Shown one piece after another: positions 33,641-47,700 of a stretch of 64,000 bases of DNA. The position numbers and the translations under genes were made by a program. Source of the stretch: Latrodectus hesperus (Eukaryota; Arthropoda; Arachnida; Araneae; Theridiidae). The stretch spans positions 95,350,043-95,414,042 of the forward strand of contig CM075853.1 in assembly GCA_037975125.1 (NCBI GenBank). Reading direction: 5' to 3'. Numbering within the stretch: position 1 is the stretch's first letter; every line of letters starts with the position of its first letter. The notes beneath the pieces were generated by a model. It saw nothing but the letters and a program-made list of their open reading frames with translations. It was not told the DNA's origin and did not search any database.

Positions 33641-36600
33641 ATGAATGATTTTGCTCGAAAGCAGCTAGAAAAATATGGGTGGACAGAAGGTATAAAAATA
33701 TAATCTTTATCTAAATTATTAGGTTGCTCTTTATTTTAAACCCTAGCTTTAGTAAATCAAAAAGTAATAAGCTAATTTAAATAAAATTGCGATATTGTAA
33801 TTTTAAAAATGAATAAAACAATATAAAAATGATAATGCCATGACGGCACAGGTGCCGTATGATCCATGATGCCAAATTCTGAGATTGGCGATTTTTTTGG
33901 CGAATTTTCTTATGTATCTAGAAACCTCGTTTTTATTACGTCATACATATGAAGACCTATAAGAATTATGCAGAAAATTCTATTTTAGTAACCCTAGTAT
34001 TTACGCCAGCGCGCACGTCACGAAACGTCATGGCAATATTTCTTCATGGCCAAAAAAATTTGGAATCATGAATTGTATGGCACTTGTGCCAAAATAACTA
34101 TATGTACATTATGATTTTCATAGCTTTTATTATTAAAACTGTTCATATTTCGACTTGTTAAAACTAAGATATTCCCGAGATTACTTTTAATATAGTATCA
34201 AAAGACTCATCTTTCAAAACGAATTTTCATTATATGATTTCCACAAATTGATGATAAGCCATTCATCACTATCATTTGTTTCACCATTTAAGAGAGCCTC
34301 ACAATTTTTCCTTGTTTTGCATGTGAACATATTTTTGTATCAACAAAATTAAATGTATGAATTATAATTAAACTGTTGCAACTGGCATTTTTAAGTTTGC
34401 AAACAATTAATATATATTATAAATTCCTCCACTATATGGTCTATAGCAGGGCTTCTTAAACTTTTGTAATTCACGACCCCATTTATGATTCCGAGTTTCT
34501 TGACGACCCCATACAAATATAAAAGAAAAATAAATTAATATTTTTTGATGATTTATTTATTAGGTAACAATATACATATACATATAAAAATAAATCTTTT
34601 CTTCAACTTTAATTAAAACATTTGAAATAAAATAGCTATGTTGTCTTTCATTCTAATCTGGAAATAATTTTTATAATAAATGTTAATGAGTATTCACTTG
34701 ATGGTATTATTTTTTTTAAACAACAATTAAATAAAACTCCAGCAAAAGAAAGTTAAGAATATGAAATAAAACTATTTATTAAAAACACAATAATAAACTT
34801 AAAATCTTAAAATAAATTGTTAAATTCCTTAGCAACTTGTATTTTCTTAACACTACTACTTTCTCTGATAAAAAAATTAATTCAATTAACTGGCTGGTGG
34901 TAGATCCAACAATATACGAGTAGAAATGAAAAAAAATTTTTAAACTGACAAATTCGGAATAACATGCACTTCGTTCACAATCAAACAATGGCTAAATGAG
35001 AATAAAACGAAATGTTTATATAGTTTCTTCAGCAATAATACCTAGAAATTTTGTTGATAATATTTCTCAGGATCATTTCAGTTTTGGTTTCAGGATCATT
35101 TCGGTTTGTACCTGCATTTCTATTAAGAGTATTATAATATTCTTAATAGAAATGCAGGTACAAACAATCTTTCCGAACTAGAAGATTTTATGATATATTT
35201 ATCTACGATAATTGTTATTTTATCTTTATAACAATAATTTTACAAGTTAAAAAACATTTTCTATTAAATTGTATTTTTATCTCTCGCGACCCCAGAATTT
35301 TGCTACGCAACCCCAAATGGGGTCGCGACCCATAGTTTAAGAAGCCCTGGTCTATAGGCATTGGTATCAATGTGCTTAATGAATTGCAACTTAAACAAAA
35401 AATTACTCATCACTTTTACAACATTATTTGCTGAATATCCGCTGTTGTGGATTTTATTTGTCATTATTTTGCTTTCATCACATGAAAAAAAGTAATATAT
35501 TTTGACTATATTTTTTACCTTTTAGTTCATTATTCATCTTTTTAATGGTCAAATTCTATGTAGTGTTTTGCTACATAAACTTTGTTAAGTAAAAATTCCA
35601 GTCAATCACAGTATTTTCTTAAATGTTTACCTGCTAATAACTCCTTTTAAGCATGTTTAATTCCTTTGCTCAACAGTAGATGAGGTACAGTGTGTTAAGA
35701 ATAGTATCTTGGAACCACTAAATGATCTTAGAACATATGCATTTTTTTCAATTATTTAAGTTTTTTGTTTCATTATCACACATTTTTGTTGACATATAGT
35801 TTAATTCTGTATTGATTTATGCATTTTTCATTGTAAGGCAATAAATTTTTTTTCTGAAAACATTTAATGGACTCTTCCTGGGTTCTTGGAAAGTTAAAAA
35901 GTGTCAATATTCTTTTTATGCATTATTTAAATTGACAAAAATAAGACAGCATCTCACTTAATTAAATTTACAAATAGAAGTTGAAAGTATAAATTTTCTC
36001 TATTTGTGGTTAATTTATAATTGTTTCACATAATTTGCTGATTTATCATGGGGGTTGTAAATATAAGTTATACATTAATAAATTTTATGTACAATCATGC
36101 AATTTCTTTGTCTTGATTTTGTTATTTGAAGAGTTTTCAAGTTTGCTATTTTCACAGTAAATTCTATTTAAAAAAAGACAAAGGAAAAGTAAACAATTCA
36201 ATGGCAATAAATATTGCAAATGTGAATAGTAATAGTTTGTCTTAATCTGATTACTAAAATATTACAATTTAAAGTTTTAAGATCTAGCTTTAAATTAAGA
36301 TTGCCAAACTTTACAGAAATTTTCCATAGTTCCTAGGCAATCCTAATTGCCTGAAAAATGAAAAAAACACAAAAATTTGCAAAAACCAAAACTACTTTTA
36401 ACAGAGTATATATCACCCATATCTAACTTTGCATTAACCCCTTAACTGTGACATATATTTCAGAAAATGGACGAAAAATGGAAAAATTTTTTGACTGTTT
36501 AGTTTTATTCTTTATATTATTATAAAAGTTAGAAAATGCTTTTTATTATAAAAATAAAATTTTAAATTCAATAACTACTATATTTGTAATTTTTACATAC

Positions 36601-39600
36601 ACATAAAACATTGATTACACATACATGTTATTCATATTGAGCAAACTAAATGAAATTTTGAAGTTAAATATAACTAGTATAAAATAAAAACACAGCAATA
36701 TGATTTTCAATACATAAGTTTTACAAATCTTTTACAGTATGGTATATCCAAAACACAGTACTAAGCACAAGCCTATATATTGCATTCTTTACAATAAACT
36801 CTTGTCTCATGCCTTTTTCTCTTCCCTTGTTCATAGGTTTTACAACAGCATATAAAACATTGCCTGGTTGGAATAGATTTTTTTCTCCATCGATGGGATG
36901 TATTCTGGAAAGTGTCGACCTGTGAGGCACAGTAAACGTACACTAGGACACCCTGGTCCTGGTAGCTGAACAATAAATTTATTTAGTTCGACGATTGATT
37001 TTCTGAAATTCATATTATTTTTCGCACCTCCTGCTGAAGTATACAAAATAAAGGACTTATTTATATAACGCCTGGTGTAGGAGATAGAAAAATATTTTTA
37101 GTGATATTTTTTACCTTTTCTAACAACTGGGTAGTCTGATCACCTCCCACAGTGTTGTTGTAGTCATGGGCTACCATCAGTTTAAATTTTTTCTTATCTT
37201 CAAACTCAATTATTTTGGCGGTATAGACTAAAGAAAGGAAACAGACATCCTTTTTATCAGTCCATTTTATAGCAGTAACTCTTCCACGTTAAAAAGCAAG
37301 AACCTCACCTTTCTTAAATTTTTTTTGAAATATCGGTATTCGATATTGAGGAACCTTAACAATACTCCTCATCAGTGTCTGAATCAGGCACTGTGGAAAA
37401 AAATTATTTCCAAAATAAAAACTCACCAAAATGCAACCGAAACTAAATGAGAAAGTTAAACTTTGTCGTTGTTTATCAACCCAAGCATGCCTTTGTTTAT
37501 CTGAGCAACTGACAACACCCACCCTTTCCCTCCCCCAATTAAAGTCGGAATTGGTAAAAAACTAGGACCTTTTGTGTCATTTATTAGGAAAATAGGGAAT
37601 TAAGTATCCTAAAGTAGAAATGAACTCAGCTCGGACTTCACTAAATAGAAATGTTAATTTTTCTTCTGATGCCCATCACAAATACTGCACACACTGAATT
37701 TGGAATTGGAACCAAATTGGATTTGGGCAACATTGGCAAGGGGTTAAAATAACTTAAAGCATAAAATAGTTTACAAAAGAAAAGTAAAGGAAGTAAAAAA
37801 TTAATTTATATATATGCATACACATAAAACCAATATGAATTTGTTACTATATATGAAACTTATAAAATCATAGGATGCATTATAGTAATGTGAAATGTTC
37901 ATAGAATTTATTGCAAGGTCATTTAAATGATACATTCACCAAAGTAATTAATTCTCCATACTTACTTATTACTTAAGTAACGTTTGAAATTTGAAAATTA
38001 TTACACAACTAATGACTTTTATGTATTATCACAAGTTTATTTACATATGTTTATTATGTTGCAACATGTTTAATTATCATTTATTTCAGAAATAGAAGAA
38101 AAGCAACTACTACATTAATTTCTTCTGAGGAAATATTTGTACTTAATTGTCATTAATATTTGTACCTATTTAAGAGTAATTCAAAATATTTTATGAAAAA
38201 TGATTAAAGATTAAAGTTAACTCAATATTTTATATGATTTGTGAGTAACAGTAAGATTGGAGTATATTGAGAATATTTTTATATACTGCTCAAAATGATA
38301 TGTTTATAATATTCAAAAAACTATTTTAAAATTTTGTTATATCTTTTGTTTTCTGTATTGATAAAACTATCATTGCAGGAAAAGGTTTGGGCAAGAGAGA
38401 AGATGGTATTACAAAGCCTATTAAAGCTTCCGTGAAATTTGACAATCAAGGGGTCTGTATTAATTCTCTACTTGCATTGTATAATTACTGATCTTTTTTT
38501 ATTAATCTTTGAACAACTGTCAAATAAGTTTCACATTAAAATATGTCTTTGATAATGATGTCTTATATCACTGGATAAGCACGCTAAAAATTGATGTGAT
38601 ATTTATGTTTAATTTATTTGGAGCAAAACTCTAACATTTTATTCAATATTTCTGTTTATTAATTAGATTTAACATTCTTTTATGTTTTCATAATTCTGGT
38701 GTACATAAATATGCCCTTAAATTTGATATTCAAATTTTTTTCTGAATGAAAACTGTTTTTAGCATAACTATTTTTTACAAAATTTGATAAATGTTAATTG
38801 ATGGCTCTCCATGATCTAATGATAAGACTAGGAGGAAAGGATGTTTTAGAGTTAAAGATCCTGTGTTCGATCCTCTACACCATTTAATACAGGAAAATAG
38901 ATTTTGTATGCCTGCTTTCTGTATCCTTGTTTTCTAACATGGGTATTTGAGAGTTTTCTGGGTTTCATTCTGTGTGATATATAAATATAGACAACTGTCT
39001 ATGAAATGTTCTTCTGGAAGGCAGTTTTCCTGATGTACATTAAAATACAAGACTTAAGCTGTTTGGTTATTTACTTCATGTTATTAAATGGTATTAAAAT
39101 GCTAGTCAAAGAAAGAACTTGTTATTTTGTTGGTATGGATACATTTTAAACTGTTGAAAACTTTGCTACTTTCTTCAAACCATTTGCCAACATATATTCT
39201 TACGTTTTTCATTTGGATATTTGAATGTTATATTCCAAGAAATACAATCTTCAATTATATACAATTTCATTAGTTGGGAAAATTTACATTACTGACAATT
39301 TTATAATTGTTGAAATATCATTATGAATTCTGGGAAAAATAATATTGATAGTAGTTTTTTCTCAACTTCATTTGAGAAAAAAAAGAAGAAATTCCTTGAT
39401 ATTGTATATTAATTAAATAACTAAAAACTGCATTATTTACTTTTTATTAATTTTACATACTTTATTGAGATATCACTGCTTGAACTATGCAAGTTAAAAT
39501 TGTTTTCTTGATTTTACTCTTTACTTGCAGCCAGTTATGTTTTCACTTTTTACAAATCCATAATATTAATAATATTTAAATTAGAATTTAAGTAAAATTT

Positions 39601-41659
39601 GGCTTCAATAAAAAAAATCTCAAAATGTTAGCAGTTTTATAGCACGATGTCTATAACTGATTAGTACCACACAATCCATGATTCCTTCATAAGCACAAAA
39701 AAGATTCCTTTCTTTTACCAAAAAAAAGTTTCAAATATTTAATTTTGCTGCTATTCTAAATAGCACAAAATCTAATTGGATTTGTCCTGCAGTTTCTTTT
39801 CATTTTACTTACTTTTAATTCACAATTGTTTTTTTTATCTACTGAGATTTTTTTTTAACTACTAAATTATTAATTCCAAATCTTCCTTAAAAAACTTGCA
39901 AATTAATTTATGGGCAATTACTAGATAAAATTCTGTGTTGATCTTAGTTGCTATACTGTATTGCTGAATATAATATGACTGAAAAGTGAAACACCTAAAA
40001 TATATTTTTATGTAATATAAATTTAACATATAATTTGAAATTTTAGATATATAAAAAATGTTTTTGTAATGTTTGGTTGGTAAGGATTAATTTAACTTGC
40101 CATGTAAAGATAAAGTGATTTGGTTTAAAAAGAGTTCAGAGAAAGTGATTTGGTTGGATTTAGGCTTCTAAAAAGCCTAAATGAAAAATGTCATATTTAA
40201 GTTTGTAAAAAATATATTAATTTGCTAAAATATTCTTTTTTTGATAATACTTCTATTTGTAATAAAAAATTTATTTTAAATATTGAATTAATTGAAGAAT
40301 ATTGAAAATTACATAATATGTATTAGAGAATGTTGATGTCAGTAATTTTGATTGTTGAATAGAAAATTAAAGTGTTAGAAGATAAAAAAAAAATGTGATA
40401 GATGTTTATTATTCAAAAGGTATGCTTTTTACCATGCTAACAGCTTTTTGAATAATCTATTTCTAAATTCAGCAAAAAAGAATTTTTTTGAAATCATTTG
40501 TAATAGAAACAAGCTTGTTTTGATTTTTATTCTGAATTCAGTAATATTAGTGATGTTTGCAAAATGCTTAGCTCTCCAAAATATTTTTTATAATTGTTTT
40601 CACTTGTAAAAGAAATGATCAAAACAAATGAATAAATACAAAGATAGTTTAAAAGCTCTGGTATATTTGAAATTAAACTGAGAAATGGAATTTATATTTT
40701 CTTTCTATGTAATTAACTGATAAATATATTATATTAATTAGTTAATTGCATAGAAAGAAAATGTATAATATTAAAATGTATGTTCTTTATTGTGCTATTT
40801 TATTTCCTATATCTTTTATGGAAAATAATATTTAATAATTTGAACTTTAAATGCAATCATCCTTTTAGTTATATGTAATTAAATGGGAAAATTTTTGTTC
40901 TTGACCAGATAATATCAATTGCTCTTACAAGCTAATTTATATTGCTATATGAGAAGTATAATTATAACAAGTGTATTACTCATTTATATTGTTATATATG
41001 ATAATGAAACAGATATTGCTGCGTTACATACAAAGTCAGATATGACTTCAATGCTTAGCAGTGTTGATCATCTAAACATCTTAGTTGAGCATTCTTCTTC
41101 TTCTTCTTCTTCGAGTTGGGTTTGTATGTCATTGAGCACCTCTGCTTTTATCAGCATTTTGTACTGTTAACTCCAAACCCAATGTTTCTTAGTTCCATTT
41201 GCTCGGATCACCCACTTTATTAATAAAGTCTGATAACCCTTTAATGGAATCTAGGTGTAACTCTCTAGTATGAATGATGCCTAAAGAGGTTAATCTAGGG
41301 AGGGCAAGAGCCTCGCATTCATAAATGATATGCATGGCCGTTTCCTCTTGCATATGACATTTCCTGCAGATAGGATCTTGCTGAAACAGTCCCATTTTAT
41401 GGAGATGTTTCCTGAAATAGTAGTGCCCAGTTATGAAGCCTACGATTAAACGTATCTTCTGCCTAGAGCATCTAAGAATTTCATAGGAAATCCTCGCTGA
41501 TGACCTACAGATCATATAGTTGAGCATTACTCACTACCGGTAGCATTAGAGGGAGACAATTTAACCATTACTATTTTTGACTTGGGACAGTGAGAACATA
41601 ATAGTTAAAAATACTTTTAAGTTTGTTCTTCCTTGACTCATTTAAAAAGAGCATTATAA

Positions 41660-41702
<43 letters not shown>

Positions 41703-44700
41703 AGTTTTGGACTTTTATATATGGTATAATATGATATAAAGAGGAGAGTTGTTAGTCAAATGTCACTTTCATCATTTGTTGTGTTTAAAATTGTAAGCTA
41801 TTTATTGTAGTTGTATTAATACTGATGGAATTCAACTTGTTAACTATTTGGCGCAATCCATGATCTTACACTATCCTTGTATGCATTTATAGATTATATA
41901 TATTATGTAAAATTAACAATTCCTAACAATTTTTCAGATTGGTCATGATAATCTTGATGTTTGGACTTCAACATGGTGGTATGATGCATTTAATCAAGCA
42001 GCAAATCGAATAAAAGTTATAAATACTGAGGTAAAGATAGTTTTTTTTTTAAATAAACTATAATATCTGCTTTTAATATAAATATTTTCTTGTGAAATAT
42101 TGTTTATCAGCTATTAATGTAGTTATTCAGAATTATTGAGCCCTATTTATATAAATCCAAGTTAAAAAGTTAATGGAAAACTTGCAAAAATGAGATTTTT
42201 TTTGGATTTATTCAAATGTAAGAAATATGTATTTAAAAATAAAATTTTTTTTATAACAAAATACTTTTGTATAATAAACTTTAGGAACTTTTTAATTTTC
42301 ATCTTATTGTGATATATTATATATTTCTATAGTGCTACATTATAAATTTTAAGTTAATTTAAATTTATGTTTAAGAATGGATTTCAGCATTACTCATCTA
42401 TAATTGCATTTTACCCACTGATTTTAATTATAAATTGATAAAGTAATTTAAAAGATTTAAGAAAATAGTAAATGATTTAATCATATTAATATTAATTTTA
42501 TTTTAAATTTTTATATTAAATTAAAATAGAAATTGCTAAGTTTAAATTCAAAATGAAAAATTACTGACATACAAATATTACATATATATATATATATAAT
42601 AAACACTCATTACATTATTTAAATTTTTTTTCTAGAAAGGTGTTCGTGTAAAATCTGAAAAACCTTGCCAAAAGACATCTGCATTGCCATCAGCAAATCG
42701 CATTAAGAAAACTTTTGTCAAAGTATGTATTGTGAACTTATGTAGAATATGGTTTCTTTGATATTTCATGTATTATTTTCTCCAATTCATATTAATGTTT
42801 TCATTTCTCTTGCTATGGGATAAATCCAGAAAATTTAACTTTATTTCTAAATATGTACTTGAAATACAATATTTTTCTATGAAAATTGTTGGATATTTGA
42901 AATATGATTTCATAGGAAGGTTATGAAGTTCTTTCTATTCTACAAACATTTATTATATATTTTTGCTTTTCAGTTAATATAATTTCTTTTTATATGGATC
43001 AAGATATTTTCAAGTTTATTTTTTAAATTAAAAAAATCCTTTAAATATTATTCTTTTTGATATAAAATTATAATTAAAGAAAAAGTATATTGTTTTGCAA
43101 TTTTTAATGCATTTTAATTTTGCAAATCACAATTTAAATATTGATTAAATTTTGAATTTTCATATCTTTGCACAACAGAATGAAATAAATTTTAAAATAA
43201 GATATAAAAAAATATTTGGAAACAATTTGTAAAAGCTTCAAATTTTAGTTGCTGAAGCAATTGTAAATTAACATTTCTCTCTCTTAAACTGCATAGTGGA
43301 TTTAGTTGTCTATAAAGCTAGGTCAAAGTGACATTCACTTTTTCCAATGTTTGTTTAGTAAATTCAAATGTTAAGGCTTATGTCTAAAGTGTGTGTTTAC
43401 TGTAATTTAACTTAAGCTATTTCAAATTCATATTCTTTTATCTCTTGACTTTCTATTGCATTTTTTAATGATACTTTTGTTTCTTTACATCATTGACATG
43501 TTTTAATGTTTCTTTGCATCATTTTCAAATTCATTGATTATTATAAGTTGTATGAAAAAATATACTTTAGGTTGCTCCTTGGCGAAAATTGATGATTTTT
43601 TTGTATTAATTTTAAAATAGTAATTTTTAAATATTTTTTCTTTATATATCCATTTTTCCCATTTTTAATTATCAGTATATTAGATTTACATCATACCCTA
43701 GTCAGACTTACATTAATTGATAACTTAGTGTCACTCTAAATTATAGGCCAACTAAATTGTATAAGTTCAGCATGTTAAATTTGAGCTTATATAAATAATT
43801 AATTCATTTAAAAATTTTGTTAGTCTGAAATTTAATATAGGTAACAAGTATTTTTAATAAGTGCAAATAGCTTTAAAAATTATGAATAAGTTTTTAATTT
43901 TCTTTTCCTTAAATCCAATAGATTTCATTTTTTTATTCATTCATTTAAGAAAATTGTTAGATTATGTTAATATTCAAAGAACAATATGTATACTATTAAA
44001 AAATTATTACAATAACTTTGCTGTTATGACTTCAGGATTGAGTGTTTTGGTAATGAAAGAGTGTCAAAAATTTAAGAATGATTTTAGTCATAATTTGGCA
44101 CAGGTAATAGATATTAATATTATTAAGTGGAAGAAACTTAGTAAAATTGTAATTTCGATTATTAATTTGTTATAAATATTTGTTTTTGATCTTTTTTTTA
44201 TGTCCAAAACATAGTATCATCCTAAACTAGATACAAATTCTAAACATGATTCGTTTTATAAGTTTTATATTCAGATATATTTATCTGTATAATATATATG
44301 TAATGTAACAAGTAATTTGATAAAATTACCTAAATTTATATTATTTTAACATAAATTTGTATACCTTTTTCTTATCTTTTGAAACATTTCTTATTTTATT
44401 ATTTGAAATGACATTAAAAATTCTTTTCAAAGATTACTAAACAATATATATTTAGGGAAAACTTTACAATCAGTTTGTGTTTATTATGTAACTATTTAGT
44501 ATTTTTAAGAGCTTTTAATGACAGTTTAATCTTCAGAATCTGTTATGTATTAGAAGTTTGTTGATCTTGTTTTTTAATTGTTGTGTTGCATGTATGACTT
44601 CTAATTTGTATGCATAAATTTTAAGGAAATATAGGTTGCATTAAATTCTTGCTTTGCAAATGTTTATTGTATAAAAATATTATGAAATTAAATATTTTTA

Positions 44701-47700
44701 GGGTGGAATTTAAAATTAAACTGTTAACAATATATAAAATAGAAATTTTTAATTTTACAAAACAATTTTATTCTAGGAAAAAAATTTGGAAGAACAGGGA
44801 CGAACTTCTGTATCATCTGAATCAGAATCCAATTTTTCTGAATCTTTAAGGTATCTTATGATATATTTAAATAATGAACAATTCTTCTAATTATTATCAA
44901 ATTCTAAAATAATATTTTATAATAACTTTTTTTGCATATATTAATGATGAAAGTTTTATATCTACCTATATATATATCAGGGGTGCACAACCTTTTCAGA
45001 ATGAGGGGCCAAAATATGAAAAAAGATCAAGTCGAGGGCCAAAGCAGCACGTAAATGTTAAAACATGTTATAAACGTAAAAACACTGTTTTTTTGTGGCA
45101 ATGCGCATGAATTACAATTATTAATTTACTTATTTTACTCATGCAAACATTATACAATGAAGGAATAAAACACAAACATTATAAATATGCTTAAAATACT
45201 TTATTTCCAGAAAAAAACTTGAAATTGAATAATAGGAGAAAATTTTTGATAATTATACAAAGAACACAATTTAAATTTTGAAAAAAAAAATAGTAAAATT
45301 TAATGTGATGGCTGTGACTGAATATTTGAAGTTATTGATATTATGTTGGGCTTAAGGTTCATTGTGGCAATACGTAAAATAGAAGAAAGGTTCTCATCTG
45401 CTATTCTATTTCTTATTTTTGATTCATTTAAATTCATTAAAGAAAAAGTTTGCTCACAAATGTAAGTGCTGCCAAAGAAAGTTCCACATGCAGCTGCATT
45501 TTGAACTCCTATACGAACATTCATACTCTCGGGTAGCCATGAAGGGAACAAACAGAAAATCCGTGTTATAAAAAAAATGAACTTAATGAACAGATGTAAA
45601 ATATTTATTCTGATGTAGAATCGTTTTCCTATCAGATTTTTTCTTTTGTTTATTTGAAAGAGTCTCATTTCTTTTTAAATTAGTCTTATTTTATTAACAT
45701 TCGCGAGCCAACTTTAAAGGGGACGCGGGCCAATTTTCACCCGTGGGCCATAGGTTGTGCATCCCTGATATATATATATATATAATATGCCATTGCAATG
45801 AATAAGATGAGTTTTGAGTTAATATGTAATATAAACAAAAGTACTTTTTCAATGAAAACGAAAGTTATCTTTTTAAAAACTTGTTTACACACTTTCAAAA
45901 AAAGTTAAATTTTGTTAATATACAGTAGTAACCAAAATTATGGACACTTTTGGAAATTTTTATGTTTTTGAACTTTGTATGCTTATAGAAAGCGTTACGT
46001 CTCACAAAATCCAAACTTGTATATATCATTTTAAAGAAAATTTGTTACTGAATTCAATACAGAACACAAAATTCAATTATTTGCAATACAAAAAAAGTTA
46101 AACGATAATAGTTATCGATATACATTAGTGATGATTGCAGTTAGTTATCAGTACTTAGTAGAGTACCCTTTATTTTTGATTACAGCTTCACATCGACGTT
46201 TCATTGAGCTGACAAGAGTTTTAAGCTCTTCTTTTGTTATTACATGATGCTAGGAAACAATTATAGCCTCAATTAGTTCCCTTTTATTTGATGGGCACCT
46301 CATTCGGATAAGGGTTTTCAAACAGTGCCACAAATTTTCGATAGGATTGAGGTCAGGACTGTTTCCTTGCCATGACAACAATTTAATGCTCTTCGTACGA
46401 AACCGCTCTTTCGATATTTCGGCTGTGTGGCAAAAGGCAGAATCCTGCTGAAAAATAAACGAAGAGTTGTTGGAAAAGAGATCTCTGATGGAAAGTAGAA
46501 GTTTTGGTTCTAGAATAGTGTCAATGTATTTTCTGGCATTCAGTGTACCATCCATGACATGAAGGCGACCAATACCATCTGCTGACATGTATGACCAAAT
46601 CATAACACTAAGTGGGTTCTTCACAGTTGCTTGACTGCAGTCAGGATGTAGCCCTTTTCCTATTCAACGTCTTACATATTTTCGCCCATCACTACCGAAT
46701 AACGATAGCTTAGTTTCATCACTCCATACAACTTGTGACCACTGATCATCTGTCCAATTAATGTGTTCCTTTGCCCACAGTAGTCTTTTTTTTCATTGCT
46801 GAAAATTAAGATAAGGCTTTTTTCGTGGAATTCTACCTCTCAGTCCAACATCTGTTAATCTTCTCCTGATTGTTCTTGAACACCAGCATCATTCAGATCA
46901 CTTCTGATGGCCGCTGATGACATTTTTTTATCTTTTAGATATGGTCTTTTTATTCTTCTGTCATCAATAGATGTGGTGCACCTTTTTCGGCCTTTTCCTT
47001 CTTTGGTTTTTTATTGAATTTGTCTCCTGATATCGTAAACAAAACTTTCGGACTCCAGATGTAGTCACTGAACCACCCACCTGACTTGCAATTTCAGCAT
47101 AGGAAAGACCACTTTCTCGTAACACAATAATATTACATCTCTTTCTAGGTATCCAATCTACTCTTTTATTTGATATCATTGCTTCTTGACTAAATATTAA
47201 AATTTTTTACAAAAATTCCTACTTGTAATTGCAGTGTATAATAAACAGGTCCGCCTTCTACAGAACAAAGCAAAATAATGAATTGTTTTAAGTGTAAACA
47301 TGATGTCAGCTTCTACTGGCAGTTTCCTGGCATCATGTAATAACGAAAGAAGAGCTTAAAACTCTTGTCAGCTCAATGAAATGTCAATGTGAAGCTGTAA
47401 TCAAAAATAAAGGGTACTCTACTAAGTACTGATAACTCACTGCAATCATCACTATCTAATGTGTATCGATAACTATTATCGTTTAATTTTTTTGTATTGC
47501 AAATAATTGAATTTTGTGTTTTGTATTGAGTTTAGTAATAAATTCTCTTTAAAATGATACATTCAAGTTTGCATTTTGCGAAGCGTAACATTTTCTATAA
47601 GCATACAAAGTTCAAAAACATTAAATTTTCCAAAAGTGTCCACAATTTCGGCCACCACTGTATGTGCTTGTTTAAATAATTTGCAATATTTAAAAACAAC

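Noticed and set aside
38802..38880. Possible tRNA gene
   Set aside because: A and B boxes are present, but no acceptor stem pairs across the ends and the sequence continues into a repeated body, so it is a SINE head.
43861..44175. A 104-codon frame in GPATCH4 intron 4 with a possible exon ending CACAG|GTAATA
   Set aside because: The only nearby acceptor (TTCAG at about 44035) gives the wrong phase to join exons 4 and 5, which already join in phase; the rest is AT-rich hydrophobic sequence.
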